A DNA stretch of 19,510 nt from an uncultured Bacilli bacterium (GTDB taxonomy: Bacteria; Bacillota_I; Bacilli_A; RF39; UBA660), in the NCBI GenBank assembly GCA_947598425.1, contig CANQFH010000005.1, forward strand, positions 1 through 19,510, written 5' to 3'. Shown here piece after piece: positions 1 through 6,605 of this stretch (within the stretch, counting starts at the first letter, position 1; every line of letters begins with the position of its first letter). A program made the position numbers and the translations under genes. The notes beneath the pieces were generated by a model. That model did not search any database. It was given only the letters and a program-made list of their open reading frames with translations, and was not told where the DNA came from.

Positions 1-1998
1 TTAAGTACCAAAATAGATGGTATTGATTTACATGAGTTTGCTAATAATAGAAATACTAAAGAAGATATTATTTATGCTAAAAGAGGAAATATTTATGATA
101 AAGATGGTAATATTTTAGCTCAAACAGTTAATTCTTATAAAATAATTGCAGTCTTAAGTGAAAGTAGAACTGTGGATCCCAAATATCCTATGCATGTAGT
201 TGATAAAGATGCGACTGCTAAGATGTTAAATGAAAAATTAGGTATTGATTATGATTACGCTATTAATCAGTTAAGTAAAGATTTATATCAAGTAGAATTT
301 GGTAAAGAAGGTAGTAATATTTCAGAATCTAAAAAAAATGAAATTGAAGCCTTGGATATGCCTGGTATAATATTTGAAGCAACTTTAAAAAGAAATTATA
401 GTATGGGTTCATTTGCTTCTTATATTATTGGTTATGCTAAAATGAATGAAGGAAATATTGTTGGAGAACTAGGAATAGAGTCTTATTATAATGATGAATT
501 ATCTGGTACTGATGGTAAGACTACTTATCAAACTGATGCTTATGGTTATACTTTACCTAGTGCTAACGTCATTACTACACCAGCTAAAGATGGTAATGAT
601 ATTTATCTAACTATTGATCAAAAAATTCAAATGTTTGCTGAAACATTAACTCGTAATTTATCATCAGAATATACTATGGATTGGATGGTATTTTCCGTTA
701 TGGATGCTAAAACTGGAGCAATTGTGGCTAGTTCTACTTATCCTAATTTTAATCCTAATAATTTAAATGATTTAACTATCTATATGAATCCTTTAGTTAG
801 TTACGAATATGAACCAGGAAGTGTTATGAAAATATTTGATTTTGCTACATCTATTGAAAAAGGTAAATATAATGGTAGTGAAGTATATGATTCGGGATCT
901 ATTAAAGTAGCAGATGCTACTATTAAAGACTTTAATAAAACAGGATGGGGGCAAATTACTTATGATACAGGTTTTACTTATTCATCCAATGTTGCGGCTT
1001 CTAAATTAGCTTTAGATTTAGGTCGAGATACTTTAACTGATTATTATCAAAAATTAGGATTTAGTAAAAAAACAGGAATAGAACTTGCTAATGAAGCTAA
1101 AGGTAAAGTCGTAATTGATAATGATGTTACTTTAGCTAATGCCGGTTTTGGTCAAGGTATTACGGTAACACCAATTCAAATGTTACAAGCCTTAAGTACT
1201 CTTACTAATGATGGAACCGTCCTAAAACCTTATATAGTTTCTCAAATTAAAAATGGTGATGAAGTCCTTTATGAAGGTCAAAGAGAAGAAGTAGCTAAAG
1301 TATATAGTAAAGAGACTATGGATTATATGAAAGGTCTTCTTCATAAAGTAGTTTATGAAGGTCTTGCTTCAAGTAAAGTATGGGCTCCGACTAAAACCAC
1401 AATGATGGGAAAAACAGGAACTGCCCAAATTGCCTCTCGTGGTGGTTACTTAACTGGAGCTTATGATTATGTCCGTTCTTTTGCCGGAATATTCCCTGAA
1501 GACGATCCGAAATATATTGTATATGTTGTCGTAAAAGAATTATCTTCATCAAGTGCTAATCCCATTGCAAAAGAAGTTGTTAAAGCTGTAGATGATATTG
1601 TAGCTTATTTAGGCCTTGATGCTAGTAAAACTGAAATAATATCTAAAATAGTAGAGTTAGATAACTTAATTAGTAAAGAAGTAACTACTACAGTAGAAGA
1701 TTTAAAAAATAAAAAATTATTAGTATATACTTTAGGTACTGGAAAATATATTATTAATCAATATCCATTAAAGAAAGATAAAGTTTTAGAAGGTAGTAAA
1801 GTCTTTATTGTTACTAATAATAGTGATTATGTTTTAGAAGATTTAACAGGATGGAGTTTAAATGAAGTCATGACTTATGCCAATTTATTAGGTATTAATG
1901 TGACATATAATGGTTATGGTTATGTAACAAGTCAAAGTATTCCAGCAGGAACCTTAGTAACTCCTGATATGTCTTTAGAATTATCTTTAAGTAAATAA
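1..1998 (+). CDS. pbpB: Class B penicillin-binding protein (PbpB/PBP2B-like), 5' end outside window
   Basis: Transpeptidase that cross-links septal peptidoglycan at the outer face of the membrane, normally paired with a SEDS glycosyltransferase. The frame is open from base 1, so the start and membrane anchor lie upstream; the GTG at 172 is internal. The dimerisation-domain motif AKRGNIYDKDGNILA is encoded at about 79-123. Transpeptidase motifs follow in order: SVMK at 820-831, SSN at 982-990 and KTG at 1411-1419. Two PASTA-like repeats end the protein (about 1670-1820 and 1825-1995), as in PbpB of Bacillus rather than SpoVD, which has one. The window holds 665 codons before TAA. A second class B PBP, mraY and an ftsW-like gene follow, the normal dcw context. 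The family is certain; the pbpB assignment rests on gene order and PASTA number. Confidence 0.93.
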   Translation, partial: LSTKIDGIDLHEFANNRNTKEDIIYAKRGNIYDKDGNILAQTVNSYKIIAVLSESRTVDPKYPMHVVDKDATAKMLNEKLGIDYDYAINQLSKDLYQVEFGKEGSNISESKKNEIEALDMPGIIFEATLKRNYSMGSFASYIIGYAKMNEGNIVGELGIESYYNDELSGTDGKTTYQTDAYGYTLPSANVITTPAKDGNDIYLTIDQKIQMFAETLTRNLSSEYTMDWMVFSVMDAKTGAIVASSTYPNFNPNNLNDLTIYMNPLVSYEYEPGSVMKIFDFATSIEKGKYNGSEVYDSGSIKVADATIKDFNKTGWGQITYDTGFTYSSNVAASKLALDLGRDTLTDYYQKLGFSKKTGIELANEAKGKVVIDNDVTLANAGFGQGITVTPIQMLQALSTLTNDGTVLKPYIVSQIKNGDEVLYEGQREEVAKVYSKETMDYMKGLLHKVVYEGLASSKVWAPTKTTMMGKTGTAQIASRGGYLTGAYDYVRSFAGIFPEDDPKYIVYVVVKELSSSSANPIAKEVVKAVDDIVAYLGLDASKTEIISKIVELDNLISKEVTTTVEDLKNKKLLVYTLGTGKYIINQYPLKKDKVLEGSKVFIVTNNSDYVLEDLTGWSLNEVMTYANLLGINVTYNGYGYVTSQSIPAGTLVTPDMSLELSLSK

Positions 1999-2025
1999 TA
2001 CTTTACATCTTAAAATGGGTTTATG

Positions 2026-2055
2026 TTGACAATTTGCCTTATTAATGCTTATAAT
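2026..2055 (+). promoter_or_regulatory. Sigma-A-type promoter for the 64-aa protein
   Basis: Consensus -35 TTGACA (2026-2031) and -10 TATAAT (2050-2055) are separated by 18 bp, 28 bp upstream of the ATG at 2084. A strong ribosome site GGAAGG (2069-2074) lies between. The small gene therefore has its own transcription start. Confidence 0.85.
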
Positions 2056-2083
2056 CTAAGTATAAAGTGGAAGGATTAGAAAA

Positions 2084-2278
2084 ATGAAAGAATTATTATT
2101 ATTAACTAGTTTTGTTCCTAATCCACAAACTGGTGATTATATAATGAGATACGTAGGTATTGGTGTAGTTGCCTTAGTAATTGTGGGTTTTGGTATCTTC
2201 TTATTATTTGGAGGCAAAAAGAATAAGGATAGTAAACCTAAAGAAGTAAAAAAGGAAGAGAATAAACAAAATAAGTAA
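2084..2278 (+). CDS. 64-aa membrane protein consisting mostly of a sorting-signal-like segment
   Basis: Role unknown. The protein has a short N-terminus (MKELLLLTSFV), then PNPQTGD at residues 12-18, one hydrophobic helix at about 20-43, and a charged Lys/Glu/Asn tail of about 20 residues. The segment after NPQTGD closely resembles the C-terminal anchor of the beta-helix surface protein at 4278-5678: both read P-x-TGD-x-IM-x-x-VG-x-G followed by Leu/Val/Gly. It looks like a sortase sorting signal without a passenger protein. A perfect promoter, strong RBS and own terminator support it as a real gene. Its tail is longer and more charged than that of a usual sortase substrate, so it may simply be a membrane protein, a sortase decoy or regulator, or a remnant of a larger surface gene. 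Confidence 0.8.
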   Translation: MKELLLLTSFVPNPQTGDYIMRYVGIGVVALVIVGFGIFLLFGGKKNKDSKPKEVKKEENKQNK

Positions 2279-2302
2279 AAGACTAATGTTAAGTCTTTTT
2301 TT
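2277..2302 (+). terminator. Rho-independent terminator of the 64-aa gene
   Basis: Perfect 8-bp stem AAAAGACT (2277-2284) / AGTCTTTT (2292-2299) with a 7-nt loop and a T-rich run. It overlaps the stop codon of the 64-aa gene. Confidence 0.85.
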
Positions 2303-2313
2303 CTTTACTATAA

Positions 2314-2349
2314 TTGACATCTAATTTTACAAATATTTAGTGTTAATAT
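2314..2349 (+). promoter_or_regulatory. Possible promoter for the cysteine protease
   Basis: A perfect -35 hexamer TTGACA lies at 2314-2319, but no good -10 sits 17 bp downstream. The nearest candidate, TAATAT at 2344-2349, has an extended-type TG before it but a 24-bp spacer. A promoter is needed here because a terminator lies immediately upstream; its exact elements are uncertain. Confidence 0.4.
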
Positions 2350-2402
2350 AGAGTTAAATAATAAATTGTGTTATATTTTTTATAGAGTAAGAAGGTTAAG
2401 AT

Positions 2403-4103
2403 ATGAAAAAGATAAATAAATTAATTACATTTTCTTTATTAATAATGTTAGGTAGTAAAGTTAATGCCGCTACTTTAACCTTTAAAGATTGTGAATATAC
2501 TAATGAATATCGTAATTGGCTTAATTTAAGTGAAAAAGAAAGAGAAGCTAGTATTATGCCTACTATTTGTCAAAATACTAGTAAAGATAAATATTATTTT
2601 GTTGGTGAAAGTGTATCTTTAGGTAGTGTTAAAGTAACTGATTCTAAATTTAATTTAAATGATTATAATATGGTTACTTCAATTAAAGATCAACAAGATA
2701 CTCAAGCTTGTTGGGCTTTTGCTACTAATGCGGCGATTGAATCAAATCTTTTAATGAATGGCTTAGGTAATTATGATTTAAGTGAGGCTCATTTAGAGTT
2801 AGCTACTCAAACTAAATATAATAATAATCGGAATACTTTTAATAGAACGAAACAAACTGGAGGTAATTATTTAGTATCCTCAGCTTATTTAATGAATTCT
2901 TGGGGTCCATTACAAGAAGAAAGTTTACCTTTTGATAGATTATTAAAATACTATAAGGATGAAGAGCATATTTATGCAAGTGAAGTTGTTAATAGAAAAG
3001 GAATCTTTGATGTTAATTCTATTATGTTTTTAGGAAATACAGGAGCTTGTAATGCTGATACTAAAAATGATATTAAGGAATATTTAATTACTAATGGAGC
3101 CGTTGCAACATATCTTTATGTTAAGCCAGAAAATAAAAAAGATGAATATTTATATTATAATGGTGAAGATGTTGTTAACCATAGTGTTACTATTATTGGT
3201 TGGGATGATAATGTTGAAGTTGAAAAATTTGGTAGTAGTAAACCAGCTAGTAAAGGAGCTTGGATTATTAAGAATTCCTATGGAGGAGATAGTTATCAAT
3301 ATGTATCTTATGAAGATGTTCATGTTTGTAATAGTGTAGTAGGATTCTTTGATATTGATAAAGAAGTGGAAGATTATACTTATAATTATGATAACTTAGG
3401 AGCTAATAGTACTAGTAAAATTAGTTCTCATACAGTTTATTTTGCTAGTATTTTTGATAAAGAATCTATTGATACTAAAGAAGAATTAAAAGAAGTAGCA
3501 TTATATTTTTCTAAAATTAATCAAAATTATGAAATATATTTTGCTAATGGTCAAGTTTTTGATATTAGTAAGATGACTAAAGTGGGTGAAGGTAAGTCTG
3601 ATTTTGTTGGTTATAAAACAATCAAATTAAATAATAATGTTAAAATAAATGGTAAATTTACAATTATTGTTAAATTAAGTGCTAATGAAGATATTGAGTT
3701 TGAAGTTTCTCGTAAATATGAAGGTGCTACTAACTATGATAGTCTTAAATTAACTGAAGGGGTACAATTTATATCAACAGATGGTATTTCTTATAATGAT
3801 GTTACTAAATATGAAAATAATCCTTTTCAATTATCAATAAGGGCTTATACTAATAGATTAGATGAATTAGTAGATAATAATAACAATAATAAAAGTGATA
3901 GTAGTACTCCTAGTAGTAGTTCTAAACCTAATGTAGATACTAATAAAGATAATTCTAATAATAATGTATCTTCAGATAGTAATACTCCAGATACAACTAC
4001 GGAAAATCCCAAGACAGGGTATAGTATTCCAATAATATTTATTATAATTAGTTTAACATCTTATATAGTATATAAATTTAAAATTAAAAAATTATATAAA
4101 TAA
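2403..4103 (+). CDS. Secreted papain-family (C1A) cysteine protease with C-terminal sorting-like anchor
   Basis: A predicted cell-surface protease of 566 aa. A signal peptide spans residues 1-22 (cleavage after VNA). The catalytic core shows the papain set: oxyanion Gln97, Cys103 in QACWAF, His260 in NHSVTIIGW, and Asn291 in WIIKNSYG. Residues about 325-470 resemble the lectin-like beta domain that follows C1 peptidase domains in clostridial surface proteins. A Ser/Asn/Thr-rich linker (about 480-534) leads to NPKTG at 535-539, a hydrophobic helix and a Lys-rich tail, a plausible sortase signal. The usual LPxTG Leu is replaced by Asn, and no sortase is present in the window. The ATG at 2403 follows an AGAAGG ribosome site. 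Substrate unknown; degradation of host or dietary protein is a guess. Confidence 0.9.
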   Translation: MKKINKLITFSLLIMLGSKVNAATLTFKDCEYTNEYRNWLNLSEKEREASIMPTICQNTSKDKYYFVGESVSLGSVKVTDSKFNLNDYNMVTSIKDQQDTQACWAFATNAAIESNLLMNGLGNYDLSEAHLELATQTKYNNNRNTFNRTKQTGGNYLVSSAYLMNSWGPLQEESLPFDRLLKYYKDEEHIYASEVVNRKGIFDVNSIMFLGNTGACNADTKNDIKEYLITNGAVATYLYVKPENKKDEYLYYNGEDVVNHSVTIIGWDDNVEVEKFGSSKPASKGAWIIKNSYGGDSYQYVSYEDVHVCNSVVGFFDIDKEVEDYTYNYDNLGANSTSKISSHTVYFASIFDKESIDTKEELKEVALYFSKINQNYEIYFANGQVFDISKMTKVGEGKSDFVGYKTIKLNNNVKINGKFTIIVKLSANEDIEFEVSRKYEGATNYDSLKLTEGVQFISTDGISYNDVTKYENNPFQLSIRAYTNRLDELVDNNNNNKSDSSTPSSSSKPNVDTNKDNSNNNVSSDSNTPDTTTENPKTGYSIPIIFIIISLTSYIVYKFKIKKLYK

Positions 4104-4105
4104 TT

Positions 4106-4125
4106 AGAAGCAGTGCTTCTTTTTT
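4106..4125 (+). terminator. Rho-independent terminator after the cysteine protease
   Basis: Stem AGAAGC (4106-4111) / GCTTCT (4115-4120) with an AGT loop runs into a T tract (to 4125). It starts 2 nt after the protease stop codon. Confidence 0.85.
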
Positions 4126-4202
4126 ATTTGTAATAAGTAATTTATATTTTATAAGCATATAATAGAATAGAAAAATTATACTAAAATTTGACAATATGTG
4201 CG

Positions 4203-4249
4203 ATACTTCAAAAAGAGTATTGACAAAAAGAAAGCATTTGAAGTATAAT
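4203..4249 (+). promoter_or_regulatory. Promoter of the beta-helix surface protein within a 10-bp inverted repeat
   Basis: Consensus -35 TTGACA (4220-4225) and -10 TATAAT (4244-4249) with an 18-bp spacer. A perfect inverted repeat, ATACTTCAAA (4203-4212) and TTTGAAGTAT (4237-4246), brackets the -35 and overlaps the -10, an arrangement typical of an operator. A second TTGACA lies at 4188-4193 without a matching -10. Confidence 0.8.
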
Positions 4250-4277
4250 TTTCTCATAGAAAGGAAAGGTATAGAGA

Positions 4278-5678
4278 ATGAAAAATTTAAAAATGTTTGC
4301 GATTGGTCTTGCTGCTATGGCTGCAATGACTACTGGTGTGCATGCTGCTGCAACAGATTGCTCAGAAAGCACTGTTTCAGATACATGTACTTTAAAGACT
4401 GCTATGACAGTTAGTACTAGTGTTGATGTAACTGAAGATATGACTATTAAAACTTCTGCTACAAACAAATTAACTGTTACAAATAGCGGTGAATTAAATG
4501 TAAAGGAAGGTGTTACTTTAACTATTGATGGTGGTAACTTATACTTAAATGGTAATGCAAAAATTACTGTTGAAGATGGTGCTACTTTAATAGTTAAAGG
4601 TGGTGTTGAAGGTACTACTGCAATTGATGTTGCAGCTAGTTCAACAGCTATTATAGCAGTTGATCGTGGTACTTTTGAAGTTACTGGTAATGATAAGGGA
4701 TTTGTTACTCATTCTGCAACAAATGTTTTAACTATTAATCTTAACGACGCTACAATGAGACTTAGCAATAATGCTAAAAATGCTATGAATGGTGGAGTTA
4801 CTGTTAATGCTGATACTTCAAAAATTTATGTTGAAGACAACAAAATGGGTGGTATTAATGCTGTTATTGCATTAGATCATTCAGATTTAGTAGCTACTCA
4901 TAATGGTTTAAGTGGTGTTGCTTTAAATGCAAGTTCAAGTGTTGATTCTCATTCAACAATAACTGCTACTGGTAACAACTGGAATACAGAAGCTACAGAT
5001 CCTGATAGAACTCCAGATAAAGCTGATATTCTATTAAAAGGAAATGTAACTGTTGCTGGTAAAATTGTAGCTGATACAATTGCTCCTGAAAAAGATTTAT
5101 GGTCAAGTGGCTCAAGTTTAGGAACTGTTGCAACTCCTACACTACAATTAACTGGTGGTACAGTTGATGTTAAAGAGTCTAAATCAATTTGTCCTGGTAC
5201 AACTATAGGCGGTACTTGTAGTTCTACTGCTAGTAAAAAATTAGGAGTTTCTGGTAATGGTATCGTTGAAGAAGGAGATACAGCAACTATTTATGGTAAA
5301 GTAACAAAAGTTGAAACTGGAAAAGACGTTAAAAAGGTAGTTTTAACTACTGGATCTAGCATAGATGAATTAACAGTTGCTGGAGGTACTGATGTTGTAA
5401 ATAATACTAACGGAAGTATCGTAGCTCACACTACTGAAGGCGATGTTGTAGAAGTTAAAGCTGGTAAAACTGTAACAGCTGGTACTGCAACAACTGAACC
5501 AGAACCAGTAGAACCAGGTCAAACAGATCCACAAGATCCAAATGCAGGTTCTTCTAGTGAAAATCCAAGTGAACCACCAAAAACTGGCGATAACATTATG
5601 GCATTCGTTGGTTTAGGTATTGCAAGTTTAGCAGTAGTTGGACTTGGAACTAAAAACCTTAAAAAACAAACTAACTAA
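4278..5678 (+). CDS. Secreted beta-helix-like surface protein with PPKTGD anchor
   Basis: Predicted 466-aa surface protein of unknown role, possibly adhesin-like. A signal peptide covers residues 1-23 (cleavage near VHA/AAT). Residues about 45-300 are rich in short Thr/Val/Asn strand units with Gly turns (for example LTIDGGNLYLNGNAKITVED), as in right-handed beta-helix proteins. Four Cys in two close pairs (C28/C37 and a later pair in SICPG/GTCSS) could form disulfides. A Pro/Glu/Gln linker (about 400-432) precedes PPKTGD (433-438), a hydrophobic helix and a short basic tail, a sortase-type anchor. The ATG follows AAGGAAAGG (4261-4269). The near-consensus promoter and a visibly less A/T-biased codon choice than the neighbours suggest high expression. 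No enzymatic motif seen. Confidence 0.85.
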   Translation: MKNLKMFAIGLAAMAAMTTGVHAAATDCSESTVSDTCTLKTAMTVSTSVDVTEDMTIKTSATNKLTVTNSGELNVKEGVTLTIDGGNLYLNGNAKITVEDGATLIVKGGVEGTTAIDVAASSTAIIAVDRGTFEVTGNDKGFVTHSATNVLTINLNDATMRLSNNAKNAMNGGVTVNADTSKIYVEDNKMGGINAVIALDHSDLVATHNGLSGVALNASSSVDSHSTITATGNNWNTEATDPDRTPDKADILLKGNVTVAGKIVADTIAPEKDLWSSGSSLGTVATPTLQLTGGTVDVKESKSICPGTTIGGTCSSTASKKLGVSGNGIVEEGDTATIYGKVTKVETGKDVKKVVLTTGSSIDELTVAGGTDVVNNTNGSIVAHTTEGDVVEVKAGKTVTAGTATTEPEPVEPGQTDPQDPNAGSSSENPSEPPKTGDNIMAFVGLGIASLAVVGLGTKNLKKQTN

Positions 5679-5698
5679 TTGAGTTTAGTTTGAGAAAG

Positions 5699-5726
5699 TT
5701 TTGAAGATATCGCAAACACTTCAAAA
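5699..5726 (+). repeat. Inverted repeat downstream of the beta-helix gene
   Basis: TTTTGAAG (5699-5706) and CTTCAAAA (5719-5726) form an 8-bp stem with a 12-nt loop but no T tract. The right arm and what follows (ACTTCAAAA then AGTATT) resemble the sequence just upstream of this gene's -35 (4206-4221), so related sequence flanks the gene. Significance unknown. Confidence 0.45.
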
Positions 5727-5763
5727 TAAGTATTAGACTAGTAGATTAGATTATAGAGTTTTA

Positions 5764-5796
5764 AAGATATTACTTGAAGAAGGTAGTATCTTTTTT
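5764..5796 (+). terminator. Rho-independent terminator after the beta-helix gene
   Basis: A 10-bp stem with one G-U pair, AAGATATTAC (5764-5773) / GTAGTATCTT (5783-5792), with a 9-nt loop, followed by Ts to 5796. It lies about 85 nt after the stop codon and separates this unit from the toxin-antitoxin locus. Confidence 0.85.
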
Positions 5797-5819
5797 ATTG
5801 AATTTTTTTATATAATTAA

Positions 5820-5853
5820 TTGACATTTTTGAAAGAAAATAGTATATTATAAT
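5820..5853 (+). promoter_or_regulatory. Promoter of the type III antitoxin/toxin locus
   Basis: -35 TTGACA (5820-5825) and -10 TATATT (5843-5848) with a 17-bp spacer; an overlapping TATAAT sits at 5848-5853. The perfect 16-bp palindrome AATTACTTAAGTAATT (5851-5866) begins at the -10 edge and could bind a regulator. A second inverted repeat, TATGCA/TGCATA (5871-5886), precedes the RNA repeats. Confidence 0.75.
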
Positions 5854-5886
5854 TACTTAAGTAATTAAGTTATGCATTTATGCATA
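5851..5886. repeat. Two palindromes in the toxI promoter/leader
   Basis: AATTACTTAAGTAATT (5851-5866) is a perfect 16-bp palindrome. TATGCA-TTTA-TGCATA (5871-5886) is a 6-bp inverted repeat. They lie between the -10 and the first antitoxin repeat, so they may be operators or leader RNA hairpins. Confidence 0.55.
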
Positions 5887-5893
5887 TAATATT

Positions 5894-6013
5894 AAAAAAG
5901 CTAGTGATTCCCACTATTAAAAAAAGAGGAACTTAAAAAAGCGGTGATTCCTACCATTAAAAGGAACTTAAAAAAGCGGTGATTCCCACCATTAAGAGGA
6001 ACTCAAAAAAGAG
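5894..6013 (+). ncRNA. toxI: Type III antitoxin RNA repeats (ToxI/antiQ-like)
   Basis: Tandem repeats just upstream of a ToxN-family gene: unit 1 at 5894-5934 (41 nt), unit 2 at 5935-5969 (35 nt), unit 3 at 5970-6004 (35 nt), then a short partial start (AAAAAAG at 6005). Each unit begins with an A6G run and contains a small stem around GATTCC. The stem varies in a compensated way: AGTG/CACT in unit 1, GGTG/TACC (one G-U pair) in unit 2, GGTG/CACC in unit 3. In ToxIN and AbiQ systems the toxin itself cuts such a transcript into units of about 34-36 nt, each folding as a pseudoknot that inhibits the toxin. Repeat length and number fit that family well. Processing sites cannot be seen directly. 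Confidence 0.9.
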
Positions 6014-6040
6014 AACTAGAGAGCACACTCTAGTTTTATT
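6012..6040 (+). terminator. Terminator between antitoxin repeats and toxin gene
   Basis: Stem AACTAGAG (6014-6021) / CTCTAGTT (6028-6035), extendable by a G-U and an A-U pair, with a 6-nt loop, then a weak TTTTATT run. Type III loci carry a leaky terminator in this position so that much more antitoxin RNA than toxin mRNA is made. Confidence 0.85.
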
Positions 6041-6062
6041 ATAACATCATGGAGGTTTTTGT

Positions 6063-6569
6063 ATGAATCAATCGTTAACTATTGTTAAATTAGATGCTAA
6101 ATATTGCAGTTATTTAAGAAAATTTGATAATAAAGTTCCATATAATTATGGTAAAAAAGAATTAAGACCATTTGTAGGAGTTTTATTTAAAATTAATAAT
6201 TTAATGTATTATGCGCCGCTTTCTAGTCCAAAATCAAAACATTTTAAAATGAAATCTAAAATTGATTTTTTGAAAATAGATAATGGTAAACTTGGAGCAG
6301 TTAATTTTAATAATATGTTGCCTGTAACCGAAAAGAATATTATTAAATTAAACTTAAATAAAGTGAGTAATTCCAATTCAGAAAAAAAATATTTAAAACT
6401 TTTAAGAGAACAGTTATTCTGGCTAAACCGTAATAAAAATTTATTACAACACAAATCAAAAAAATTGTATGATGGTTATGTTAATGGATTATTAAGTTTA
6501 CATATTATGAGTAGATGTTGCAATTTTAAATTATTAGAAGAAAAATGTAATGAATATAATAATAAATAA
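6063..6569 (+). CDS. toxN: Type III toxin-antitoxin endoribonuclease, ToxN/AbiQ family
   Basis: A 168-aa predicted sequence-specific endoribonuclease that cuts mRNA and its own antitoxin transcript; such modules cause growth arrest, abort phage infection or stabilise DNA. The N-terminal half matches the family pattern: KYCSYLRKFDNKVP (residues 13-26), RPFVGVLFKINN (35-46), YAPLSSPKSKH (50-60, with the conserved Ser/Lys segment of the active region), LGAVNFNNMLPV (77-88), and a C-terminal CNFKLLEEKC. Length is normal for the family. Start at ATG 6063 with GGAGG at 6051-6055. It follows antitoxin repeats and a terminator, the canonical layout. The SpoVD-like PBP starts 36 nt after its stop with no clear promoter between, so the two may be co-transcribed. 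Confidence 0.93.
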   Translation: MNQSLTIVKLDAKYCSYLRKFDNKVPYNYGKKELRPFVGVLFKINNLMYYAPLSSPKSKHFKMKSKIDFLKIDNGKLGAVNFNNMLPVTEKNIIKLNLNKVSNSNSEKKYLKLLREQLFWLNRNKNLLQHKSKKLYDGYVNGLLSLHIMSRCCNFKLLEEKCNEYNNK

Positions 6570-6605
6570 TTGTATTTAAAAGCATATAATTTAATGGTGA
6601 ATTAT

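Noticed and set aside
172..174. GTG 172 as the start of the first PBP
   Set aside because: The frame is open from base 1 and encodes the conserved RGNIYDKDGNILA motif before this codon.
3094..3339. Plus-strand frame inside the cysteine protease gene
   Set aside because: It is an out-of-frame shadow; the protease frame carries the catalytic His and Asn here.
4196..4414. Cys-rich 72-codon plus-strand frame overlapping the surface-protein promoter
   Set aside because: It starts upstream of the mapped-looking promoter, without a ribosome site, and is an out-of-frame shadow of the signal-peptide coding region.
4208..4468. Open frame on the minus strand over the start of the beta-helix gene
   Set aside because: It overlaps a gene with promoter, ribosome site, signal peptide and anchor, and has no features of its own.
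5894..6010. Short tandem repeats considered as a CRISPR array
   Set aside because: Units abut without unique spacers and lie directly before a ToxN-family gene with a terminator between, which identifies type III antitoxin repeats.
6209..6454. Minus-strand frame inside toxN
   Set aside because: The toxin frame shows clear family motifs across the same bases; the antisense frame is an AT-rich shadow.
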